A stretch of 6,099 nt of DNA from an uncultured Clostridia bacterium (GCA_900548845.1 URMI01000074.1:1-6099); one strand, 5' to 3'. Shown: positions 1 to 5,142, numbered from the stretch's first letter. Numbers and translations: made by a program. Notes: generated from the sequence alone by a model not told the origin.

Positions 1-97
1 CGCCCCGCCGCTTCTATTTTCCCCCCGCCATATTTCTGAGCGCGGGGGTAAAGGGGGACGGCTCTGCTGCGCCGCCGCGCGTTCCTCTGGTGCGGCA
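1..97. other. Non-genic GC-rich flank with one small hairpin
   Basis: No coding region can be supported here. Two plus frames stay open across the stretch, but they have no recognisable protein, no ribosome binding site and no end in the window, so they are probably products of GC bias. A 7-bp inverted repeat, CCCCCGC (22-28) with GCGGGGG (42-48) around a 13-nt loop, could form a hairpin. It lacks a T-run on either strand, so it is not a convincing terminator for veg, whose transcript points this way. A degenerate extra unit of the neighbouring tandem repeat may lie around 82-97. Confidence 0.5.
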
Positions 98-206
98 TTC
101 CCTATTCGGCGGGTTCCGTCGGCGCGGCGCTTCCTATTCGGCGGGTTCCGTCGGCGGGGCGCTCCTGTTCGGCGGGTCCCGTCGGCGGGGTGTTCCTTAT
201 TCGGCG
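98..206. repeat. 31-32 bp tandem repeat (minisatellite), three units plus a partial
   Basis: The core TATTCGGCG or a one-base variant starts at 103, 135, 166 and 198, giving spacings of 32, 31 and 32 bp. Each full unit continues with GGGTTCCGTCGGCG or GGGTCCCGTCGGCG. The last, partial unit overlaps the end of veg: on the minus strand the final codons and stop (GCC GAA TAA) sit in the same place as GAATAGG or GAACAGG in the other units. The unit length is not a multiple of three and two units carry in-frame TAG in the equivalent position, so the array is most simply read as non-coding. It looks like serial duplication of the veg 3' end. Confidence 0.85.
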
Positions 207-439
207 CGTTTGACCCGGACGCTGCCGCAGAGCACTTCCGCATAGGAATAGCTCGTCTTGCCCAAGAAGCGCTCGTCGTCGGGGCGCACGGTGAAGAGGG
301 CGGGGTACACCCCCGAAAGCTCCCCGCGGTAGGAGAGCACTTTGTTCCTGCCTAAGTTTACGGTGACGTCCACTTTGGAACGCAGACAGGTCTCGATCGC
401 CCGCTTGACGGCGGCTAAATTTCGGCTCTGACGGATCAT
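197..439 (-). CDS. veg: Veg family protein
   Basis: This encodes an 80-residue cytoplasmic protein of the Veg family (DUF1021), close to the usual length of about 80-90 residues. Recognisable family landmarks are GRNK (residues 30-33), the GEL..VYPALF stretch (39-49) and the highly characteristic SYSYAEVL (63-70). There is no signal peptide or membrane segment. In Bacillus subtilis Veg is abundantly expressed and has been linked to biofilm gene control through the SinR repressor and to spore outgrowth; its biochemical action is not settled. The ATG at 437-439 is the only sensible start. An AAGGGG tract lies 12 bases upstream, a rather long spacing for a ribosome binding site. The gene is transcribed away from sipL and lies close to ispE, as veg does in many Bacillota. 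Its stop codon lies inside the tandem repeat downstream. No clear terminator is visible. Confidence 0.9.
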   Translation of the reverse strand: MIRQSRNLAAVKRAIETCLRSKVDVTVNLGRNKVLSYRGELSGVYPALFTVRPDDERFLGKTSYSYAEVLCGSVRVKRAE

Positions 440-457
440 ACTGCGGTGATTCCCCTT

Positions 458-473
458 TTTTGCGCAAAATATA
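458..473. promoter_or_regulatory. 12-bp palindrome and possible veg -10 in the divergent gap
   Basis: TTTTGCGCAAAA (458-469) is a perfect 12-bp palindrome between the divergent veg and sipL genes. On the minus strand TATATT (473 to 468) is the best -10-like hexamer for veg, but no -35 resembling TTGACA occurs 16-18 bp upstream of it, so the veg promoter remains unassigned. The palindrome overlaps this hexamer and could be an operator; that is an inference from position only. The half-site TTTTGCGC recurs near the kinase promoter at 4090-4147. Confidence 0.35.
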
Positions 474-485
474 CCCGCCTTCTTC

Positions 486-514
486 GCATATCCGCGCCCT
501 CTTTTTCATACAAT
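486..514 (+). promoter_or_regulatory. Sigma-E (mother-cell) promoter of sipL
   Basis: GCATATC (486-492) and CATACAAT (507-514) are separated by 14 bp. The published B. subtilis sigma-E consensus is KMATATT, 13-15 bp, CATACANT, so the -35 matches at six of seven positions and the -10 at all eight. The predicted start is near 521, leaving a short leader with the ribosome binding site at 526-533. Sigma E drives early mother-cell sporulation genes, which fits the SipL-like product. In Clostridioides difficile sipL is also under sigma E control. Confidence 0.8.
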
Positions 515-525
515 GCAAGGAACAC

Positions 526-533
526 AAGGAGGG
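526..533 (+). promoter_or_regulatory. Strong Shine-Dalgarno fixing the sipL start
   Basis: AAGGAGGG lies 4 bases before the ATG at 538. It selects this start over the in-frame ATG at 460, which lies upstream of the sigma-E promoter and would not be on that transcript. Confidence 0.9.
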
Positions 534-537
534 CAGT

Positions 538-2010
538 ATGCAGTTGGAGACGCAATGCTACCGCGGATACACGCGGACGGGGACGCTTTCTCAGGAGACG
601 GCGGTGGAGTGCCGCTTCGGCGGCGAGGTAGAGACGGTGCTTTCGGCGCACGCGGAGCTTTTGCCCGTGCAGGCCACGGCGGAGGAGGGCGGGGTGCGCG
701 TCTTGGGCAGGGCGCGCTTTTCGCTCGTCTACGAAAATGCCGAGCGCGGCGTGTGCCGCGTCGAAAAGGGCGCGGAATTCACCCTCAAAGCGCAGGGGGA
801 GTGCCATGCAGCCGCCCTTCCGCGCGTGCGGCTGAAAACGGAGAACATCTCCGTGCGGCGGGAGGGGGCGAGCGTCTATCTTTCCGCTCTCGCCGCAGCC
901 GAAGTGGAGCTCTTCGAGGAGCGGGAATTCGAGTATGTGACGGGCGGCGGGCTCGTGACAAAACGGGAAGAGCTGCACTTTTTTTCGGCGCATCCCTTCT
1001 CGGGCGAGACGGAGACGGACGACGAATTCGAGACGGACTTTTTGGGCGATATCCTGCTCCATTCCTCTTCGGCGCTCGTGAGCGGTGTAAAATGCTCGTC
1101 GGGCAGCGTCGTCCTCGAAGGGGAAGTCAACCTCTGCATTCTGGCGCTCAAAGAGGGGGAGCCCGTATCGCTCGAACGGCTCATCCCCTTCCGCATCGAG
1201 ATTGGGCAAGACGCCGCAGAGGGCGCGCCCGCCGAGGGCAGGGTGAGCGTGAAGGAGGTCTTTCTTTCCGCCGATTCCGACGAGGAGCAGGGCAAGTGCC
1301 GCCTGCGCGCCGAGCTTTCGCTGCTCGCCGAAGGGTGCGTTTATTCGGAAGAGCGGGTGGACGCCGTCATTGACGCCTTTTCCACCGAGCGCGCCGTCAG
1401 GCTTGGCTATTCGGAAGCGGAGACGTGCTCTTCGAAGGAGACGTTTGTAAGGACGGAGCGCATCGCGGGCAAAGCCGCGCTCTCTTCTCCTATCGACTAT
1501 TCGGATACGCTGCTCGCCGTCACCTTGCAGCGGGCGGAGGGGGAAGTTGTCTTCACCCCCGAGGGAAGGCGGTTCGAAGGGCTGGCGACGGCGACGCTGC
1601 TCGTAAAGGGGCAGGACGGCCGCCGCGGGGTGGAGATGAGCGTGCCATTCTCCGTGCCTCTTCCCTGCGAGGGGGAGTGTGCGGTCTCCGCGCTCGTGTG
1701 CGGCATGTCCGCGCGGCAGAAGCAGGAGGGGGAGATAGACGCCGAGGCGACGCTCAAGCTCTCCGTGACTCCGCGCCAAAGGAGCGTGCTCCGCGCCGTG
1801 TGCGCCGTGGAGGAGGGCGAGCCTTTTTCCGAGCGCGACTGCGCCGTGAGCGTGTATATCCCGCGCGCGGGCGATGGGCTGTGGGAACTTTCCAAGCGCC
1901 TCAAAAAGCCGCCCGAAGAGGTCATGCGGAGCAACCCCGAGCTCGAATTCCCCATCCGCGAAGGGAAGAGAGTCATCATCTATCGCAAAAAGAGCCTTGC
2001 CGCAGAGTGA
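538..2010 (+). CDS. sipL: SipL-like spore coat morphogenesis protein (SPOCS/DUF3794 plus LysM)
   Basis: This 490-residue protein has no signal peptide or membrane segment and ends in a LysM domain (about 438-482) with the landmarks GDGLWELSKR, SNPEL and a terminal REGKRVIIY strand. Before it lie beta-rich, Val/Glu-alternating segments typical of DUF3794/SPOCS domains. The clearest is about 168-282 (VVLEGEVNLCILAL, LIPFRIEI, then AVIDAFS); related segments are about 30-125 and 315-430. This architecture is that of SipL, the clostridial functional counterpart of SpoVID, whose LysM domain binds the coat ATPase SpoIVA and anchors the basement layer of the coat on the forespore. The usual GDTLW of LysM is GDGLW here. 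The sigma-E promoter and the veg/ispE neighbourhood support the assignment. The alternative is another DUF3794/LysM paralogue; clostridial genomes may hold several. Confidence 0.82.
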   Translation: MQLETQCYRGYTRTGTLSQETAVECRFGGEVETVLSAHAELLPVQATAEEGGVRVLGRARFSLVYENAERGVCRVEKGAEFTLKAQGECHAAALPRVRLKTENISVRREGASVYLSALAAAEVELFEEREFEYVTGGGLVTKREELHFFSAHPFSGETETDDEFETDFLGDILLHSSSALVSGVKCSSGSVVLEGEVNLCILALKEGEPVSLERLIPFRIEIGQDAAEGAPAEGRVSVKEVFLSADSDEEQGKCRLRAELSLLAEGCVYSEERVDAVIDAFSTERAVRLGYSEAETCSSKETFVRTERIAGKAALSSPIDYSDTLLAVTLQRAEGEVVFTPEGRRFEGLATATLLVKGQDGRRGVEMSVPFSVPLPCEGECAVSALVCGMSARQKQEGEIDAEATLKLSVTPRQRSVLRAVCAVEEGEPFSERDCAVSVYIPRAGDGLWELSKRLKKPPEEVMRSNPELEFPIREGKRVIIYRKKSLAAE

Positions 2011-2042
2011 CCTGCCGTAAAATAGTTGCCGCCGAATGATGT

Positions 2043-2086
2043 GCCGCCGCGCCGCAGCTCCCTTATTTTGGCTGCGGCGCGGCGGC
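2043..2086 (+). terminator. Perfect 16-bp GC-rich hairpin after sipL
   Basis: Arms 2043-2058 and 2071-2086 are perfectly complementary over 16 bp (GCCGCCGCGCCGCAGC and its reverse complement), with a 12-nt loop 2059-2070. It begins 32 bp after the sipL stop. Only a short CTTT follows, so it is a U-poor terminator candidate rather than a textbook one; a palindromic genome repeat is the alternative. Its position between a sporulation gene and a housekeeping gene with its own promoter argues for an insulating role. Confidence 0.6.
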
Positions 2087-2165
2087 CTTTCGGGGCGCCT
2101 CGGGCGAAAAACGGCGAGAATTGCGTGAAATCTTTTCTGCGGGCGGACGGAGTGCGGAGCGCCCC

Positions 2166-2194
2166 TTGCAAAACGGGGCGATTTGTGCTACAAT
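2166..2194 (+). promoter_or_regulatory. Extended -10 promoter of ispE, predicted leaderless start
   Basis: TTGCAA (2166-2171) is followed by a 17-bp spacer and TACAAT (2189-2194), preceded by TGC (2186-2188), the extended -10 motif TGn. The expected transcription start, seven bases after the last -10 base, is 2201, the A of the ispE ATG. No other -10-like hexamer was found in 2087-2165, and no Shine-Dalgarno precedes 2201, which fits initiation on a leaderless message. Confidence 0.65.
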
Positions 2195-2200
2195 GGCTGC

Positions 2201-3067
2201 ATGGAGCGCGTCACCGTCAATGCCCATGCCAAGCTCAACCTCACGCTCGAAGTCACGGGGCGGGAGGGGGCTTATCATACGCTCGACTCGCTCGCCGTCT
2301 CCCTCGATCTTTGCGACGTCGTTTGGGCTGTGCACCGCCCGCAGGAGGGGGCTTCCGTCGTCATGCGCGGCATGGGGTGCGAGCATCTTCCGCCCCAAGA
2401 GAACAACGCCGTGCGCGCCGCCGAAATGTTCTTTGCGGCGTTCCCGCAGGCGGAGGGCGCGGACATCGCGGTCGAAAAGCGCATCCCCGTCGGCGGGGGC
2501 TTAGGCGGCTCGTCCGCGGATGCGGCGGGCGTCTTGCTGGCGCTTTCCCGCCTCTTCGGCGTGAAAAAAGAGGAGCTTTTGCCCCTCGCCCGCGCGCTCG
2601 GCAGCGATACGGCGTTGCAGCTTTTTGCGGGGGCGTTCCGCATGCGGGGCAGGGGAGACAAGCTCACCCCCGTTGCGGGGATGCCCAAGCTGTATTTCGT
2701 CCTCCTCTGCCCTGAGGGGGGCGTCTCGTCCGCGGCGTGCTTTTCCGCGTTCGATGCGCTCGGCGGCTGCGGCTCTTCGGGGATGACGGCGCGCGCCATT
2801 GCCCGTTTTTCGGCGGGGGAATTGGAAGCGGCGGCAAAGGAGTGCAAAAACGATCTTTTGCCCGCGGCGTGCTCGCTCAACGCTGCGGTCGGCGAGGCGA
2901 TGAACGCGGCGCGTTCGCTTTCCCCGCTTGCGGCGGGTATGACGGGCTCGGGCAGCACCGTCTTCGCGCTGTTTGGGGGGCGTGAGGCGCGCGACAGGGC
3001 GCTTGGGCGTATCAAACAAGGGAAATTCACGGCGCTTGCCGCCGAGAGCATACAAAACGAAGAATAA
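2201..3067 (+). CDS. ispE: 4-diphosphocytidyl-2-C-methyl-D-erythritol kinase
   Basis: This 288-residue GHMP kinase phosphorylates the 2-hydroxyl of CDP-methylerythritol with ATP, the fourth step of the MEP route to isoprenoid precursors, in the cytoplasm. Seen in order: the N-terminal AKLNL (10-14, with catalytic-site K11), YHTLDS (26-31), the glycine-rich ATP loop PVGGGLGGSSADAAG (96-110), LGSD (133-136, with D136 aligning to the catalytic aspartate) and the C-terminal GHMP motif MTGSGSTVFALF (247-258). Length is normal for the family. The usual LGADVP around the catalytic aspartate reads LGSDTA here, and DGYH reads GAYH. ATG 2201 is preferred because the AKLN motif falls at the expected distance and because the promoter -10 lies within the extension that a TTG start at 2183 would give. 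The gene is followed 9 bp later by the TPR/TM gene, so the two are probably cotranscribed. Confidence 0.95.
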   Translation: MERVTVNAHAKLNLTLEVTGREGAYHTLDSLAVSLDLCDVVWAVHRPQEGASVVMRGMGCEHLPPQENNAVRAAEMFFAAFPQAEGADIAVEKRIPVGGGLGGSSADAAGVLLALSRLFGVKKEELLPLARALGSDTALQLFAGAFRMRGRGDKLTPVAGMPKLYFVLLCPEGGVSSAACFSAFDALGGCGSSGMTARAIARFSAGELEAAAKECKNDLLPAACSLNAAVGEAMNAARSLSPLAAGMTGSGSTVFALFGGREARDRALGRIKQGKFTALAAESIQNEE

Positions 3068-3076
3068 GGAGCACTT

Positions 3077-4036
3077 ATGGAAGAGAGGATCATCGAAGAC
3101 GAAGGCCGCACCATCAAGGTAAAACGCAACGCGCTGGGCGGCATCGAGGACGCAACGGACGGCGCTCTGCCCGAGGGTGGGACTGCCGAAGGGGCAAGCT
3201 CGCCCGATGCAGGGCCCGGGGGAACGCAAGAAGACGTGGAATTTGCCGTCGACTTCCCCGAAGAGGAGTACGACGAGGATATGGTCGGGCTCACCCCTTC
3301 GCAGCTGAAACGGGCGCAGGAAGAGCGCGAGCGCGCCCGCCGCGAGGCGGAAGAGGCGCGGGACAAGCTCATTGCGGAAGGAAAAAAGGCGCTTTCCTCC
3401 CTCGACTATGCCGCCGCGGAGAAGTTCTTCTCGCAGGCGCTCGCCTATGACGAAGAGAGCGCCGAGGCGCTTCTGGGCGTGTGGGAGAGCCGCACGCAGG
3501 GCTTTACGGACGACAGCCCCTTCTTCATCGAAGAGAACGCCGAAAAATTTGCCGGGATGTCCGAAGAGGTGCGCGCTCCCATCCTGGAACGCGTCGGAAG
3601 CCGCTTGCAGGACGCGCGGCAGGGCATCCTCGAAGAGATGAGGCCGTTAAAAGCCGCCGTCGAGGAGGCAAGAGAGGCGCGCCGCGGCGCGCTCGACGCG
3701 AACAAGCGGTACTATCTCGTGCGGACCGCCGCCTTCGGGATCGCCGCCGTGCTCTTCCTCGCGCTCATGGGCGTATTCTCCGCCTTCCTTCTCCGCACGA
3801 GCGGCAGCTGGCCCGCCGTCTGCATGGCGGTCTTCGGCGGGCTTGCCCTTCTTTGCCTTATCTTCCTCGTCGTCTTTTTGCGCGGGCTCGTCTTTGCGCT
3901 TCGGCTTTCTCACGATAACGAAAAGAACGAGGGCACCGAAGACGGGCGGCGGCTTGCCCTTCTGGAGCGCGAGGAGCACTGCCTCAGACTTGTTCTGGAA
4001 GGGGAAGAGGAGCCCGCCTTCGACGAAGAGTCGTAA
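3077..4036 (+). CDS. Uncharacterised two-TM protein with TPR-like and coiled-coil segments
   Basis: I do not recognise a named family. The 319-residue product has an acidic, Gly/Pro-rich disordered N-terminus (about 1-72), a charged coiled-coil-like helix rich in Glu and Arg (about 74-100) and one clear TPR-like helical pair (about 96-135, with the pattern AEGKKALSSLDYAAAEKFFS then ALAYDEESAEALLG). A second charged helix follows (about 185-210), then two hydrophobic segments (about 213-239 and 246-269) joined by a very short loop, and an acidic C-terminal tail. With no signal peptide, this predicts a hairpin membrane anchor with both long ends in the cytoplasm, the N-terminal part acting as a protein-interaction platform. 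AAGGAG (3066-3071) overlaps the ispE TAA stop and lies 5 bases before the ATG, so translation follows ispE closely. Function is unknown. Confidence 0.85.
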   Translation: MEERIIEDEGRTIKVKRNALGGIEDATDGALPEGGTAEGASSPDAGPGGTQEDVEFAVDFPEEEYDEDMVGLTPSQLKRAQEERERARREAEEARDKLIAEGKKALSSLDYAAAEKFFSQALAYDEESAEALLGVWESRTQGFTDDSPFFIEENAEKFAGMSEEVRAPILERVGSRLQDARQGILEEMRPLKAAVEEAREARRGALDANKRYYLVRTAAFGIAAVLFLALMGVFSAFLLRTSGSWPAVCMAVFGGLALLCLIFLVVFLRGLVFALRLSHDNEKNEGTEDGRRLALLEREEHCLRLVLEGEEEPAFDEES

Positions 4037-4039
4037 CGG

Positions 4040-4082
4040 CTGAAAAATTCCCGCAAAATCAGAGAAATTTTTTCAGAACAGG
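4040..4082 (+). promoter_or_regulatory. A/T-rich inverted repeat and UP-element-like tract
   Basis: CTGAAAAATT (4040-4049) and AAATTTTTTCAG (4065-4076) form an AT-rich imperfect inverted repeat of about 8-10 bp. The right arm falls at about -55 to -44 relative to the predicted start at 4120 and resembles the alpha-CTD-binding UP-element pattern AAA, W/T tract, AA. As a terminator for the preceding operon the stem would be weak, so the UP-element reading is preferred. Confidence 0.5.
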
Positions 4083-4084
4083 TA

Positions 4085-4113
4085 TTTACTTTTGCGCCGT
4101 TTTGCGCTATAAT
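4085..4113 (+). promoter_or_regulatory. Strong sigma-A-type promoter of the kinase gene
   Basis: TTTACT (4085-4090), a 17-bp spacer and a perfect TATAAT (4108-4113) predict a start near 4120. Two copies of TTTTGCGC occupy the spacer (4090-4097 and 4100-4107), exactly 10 bp apart, and a third lies in the leader at 4140-4147. These may be a binding site for a regulator, but no regulator is visible in the window. Confidence 0.85.
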
Positions 4114-4119
4114 ATGAGC

Positions 4120-4212
4120 GGAGACCAGAAGGGGGCTTCTTTTGCGCACTGCCGCGCGAGCTGATACGGGAAAATCTTGCGGGATAACTCCCCGCTTTTA
4201 TGGAGGAAAATT
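4120..4212 (+). other. 93-nt structured 5' leader of the kinase gene
   Basis: The predicted leader can form three small hairpins: AGAAG/CTTCT (4127-4140), a 6-bp stem with one G-U pair (4142-4147 with 4154-4159) and GCGGG/CCCGC (4179-4195) followed by TTTTA. GGAGG (4202-4206) lies 6 bases before the ATG. It matches no riboswitch class that I can recognise. The third hairpin with its T-run could act as a weak attenuator. An alternative pairing of CGGG (4167-4170) with CCCG (4191-4194) would compete with it. Confidence 0.4.
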
Positions 4213-4953
4213 ATGGAACTTATTTACGAAGGCGTAGGCAAAAAAGTCTACCGTGACGGCGATCGGCTCATCAAGTCGTTCGACGAGACCTATTCGAAGG
4301 CAGACATCCTCAACGAAGCGCTCAACCAGGCGCGCGTCGAGCAGACGTCTTTGAACATCCCCAAAATCTTAGGGGTCTCCGTCGTCGACGGCAAATGGTC
4401 GGTCATCTGGGAATTCATCGAGGGCGAAACGCTCGAAAAGATGATGCAGGATCATCCCGAAAAAGAGGATGAGTATCTCGACTTCTTCGTCGATCTGCAG
4501 ATCAGGATGAGCAAGGAAAAGGTGCCGCTTTTGGGGCATCTGCGCGACAAGATGCACGCCAAAATTTCGGCAAGCTCTTACCCCGCGTCCGTGAGGTACG
4601 ATCTTCACGTCCGCCTCGACGGTCTGCCCCGCCACACCAAGCTGTGCCACGGCGATTTCCAGCCCAGCAACATCATCATCACCAAAGAGGGCACGCCTTA
4701 TATCATCGACTGGTCGCACGCCACGCAGGGCAACGGCTCGGCAGATGCGGCGCGCACCTACCTTCTCTTCAAGCTGCATGGGCAGGATGAGCTCGCGGAA
4801 AAATATCTCCGCCTCTTCTGCACCAAGACGGATACGGCGATCCAGTACGTCCAGCGCGTGCTGCCCATCGTCGCGGCGTCTCAGTCGGTCAAGCATAAGC
4901 CCGAAGAGGCAGAGTTCCTCGCCAAGTGGGTCAACGTCTGCGACTGGCAGTAA
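4213..4953 (+). CDS. APH/choline-kinase-fold phosphotransferase
   Basis: This 246-residue cytoplasmic protein has the small-kinase fold of the aminoglycoside phosphotransferase/choline kinase superfamily. A nucleotide-lobe lysine (K21 in LIKSFD) and a helix-C glutamate (E35) are followed by the hinge-like WEFIEGETL (66-74), the catalytic loop HGDFQPSN (146-153, with D148 as base and N153 for metal) and IIDW (164-167, with D166 as the metal-binding aspartate corresponding to DFG). All expected catalytic residues are present, so it should be active; the substrate cannot be told. It lacks features that would mark it as a resistance enzyme, and the housekeeping setting argues against that role. 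The start at 4213 is set by GGAGG with ideal spacing; an in-frame TTG at 4177 has no such site. It is flanked by its own promoter and terminator, so it is a monocistronic unit. Confidence 0.88.
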   Translation: MELIYEGVGKKVYRDGDRLIKSFDETYSKADILNEALNQARVEQTSLNIPKILGVSVVDGKWSVIWEFIEGETLEKMMQDHPEKEDEYLDFFVDLQIRMSKEKVPLLGHLRDKMHAKISASSYPASVRYDLHVRLDGLPRHTKLCHGDFQPSNIIITKEGTPYIIDWSHATQGNGSADAARTYLLFKLHGQDELAEKYLRLFCTKTDTAIQYVQRVLPIVAASQSVKHKPEEAEFLAKWVNVCDWQ

Positions 4954-4967
4954 GGTTTTGCGTCTTC

Positions 4968-4995
4968 GCCCCGCGCCCTGCGCGGGGCAATTTTT
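4968..4995 (+). terminator. Intrinsic terminator of the kinase gene
   Basis: GCCCCGCG (4968-4975) pairs with CGCGGGGC (4981-4988) around a 5-nt loop, followed by AA and five T residues (4991-4995). It lies 15 bp past the stop codon and is a classical Rho-independent terminator. Confidence 0.92.
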
Positions 4996-4997
4996 GT

Positions 4998-5043
4998 ACG
5001 CCGCCCGAAGGCGGCGGCAGCAAGGGCCGCCTTCGGGCGGCGT
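4998..5043. repeat. Nested palindromic element, 18-bp perfect arms
   Basis: Arms 4998-5015 and 5026-5043 are perfect reverse complements (18 bp) around a 10-nt spacer. Each arm is itself a hairpin: GCCGCC-CGAA-GGCGGC (5000-5015) and GCCGCC-TTCG-GGCGGC (5026-5041), the second with the exceptionally stable C(UUCG)G tetraloop. The element can therefore fold as one long stem or two tandem stem-loops on either strand, a layout like REP/BIME palindromes. No T-run follows on the plus strand. Confidence 0.8.
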
Positions 5044-5126
5044 GCCCCGCATCATGTTAAGCGGCGGGGCTCCCGCACATTCGGGCGTCCGGGCGCGCCT
5101 TTTTTGGCGGGCCCCGCGAGCGGGGC
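5044..5126 (+). other. Further GC hairpins before the desulfurase gene
   Basis: GCCCCGC (5044-5050) pairs with GCGGGGC (5064-5070) over a 13-nt loop, and GCCCCG (5111-5116) with CGGGGC (5121-5126) over a CGAG loop. Between them a T-run (5100-5105) follows GC-rich sequence and could belong to a weak second terminator. The same heptamers occur in the terminator at 4968-4988. The last hairpin ends 8 bases before the GAGG ribosome binding site (5135-5138). No convincing promoter for the next gene was found in 4996-5142. Confidence 0.5.
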
Positions 5127-5142
5127 GGAAAAGCGAGGCGGT

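Noticed and set aside
98..206. CRISPR array
   Set aside because: The units abut directly with no unique spacers, and no cas gene is present.
460..537. ATG at 460 as the sipL start
   Set aside because: It lies upstream of the sigma-E promoter; the ATG at 538 has a near-ideal ribosome binding site.
436..1779. 447-residue open frame antisense to sipL
   Set aside because: It mirrors the GC-biased third positions of sipL, is Arg/Leu/Ala-rich without domains, and has no ribosome binding site.
2183..2200. TTG at 2183 as the ispE start
   Set aside because: It has no ribosome binding site and the six extra codons contain the promoter -10 hexamer; ATG 2201 places the AKLN motif normally.
2275..3372. 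365-residue open frame antisense to ispE and the TPR/TM gene
   Set aside because: Low-complexity Ser/Ala/Pro-rich translation spanning two real genes on the other strand; no motif.
3875..3883. Another TTTTGCGC copy as a regulatory site
   Set aside because: It lies within the TM-segment coding sequence of the TPR/TM gene and is explained by Leu/Arg codons.
4120..4212. Known riboswitch in the kinase leader
   Set aside because: I looked for TPP, THF and T-box features and found no matching core; only short local hairpins are present.
4213..4953. Aminoglycoside resistance gene
   Set aside because: Only the generic superfamily motifs are visible; there is no mobile context and composition matches the neighbours.
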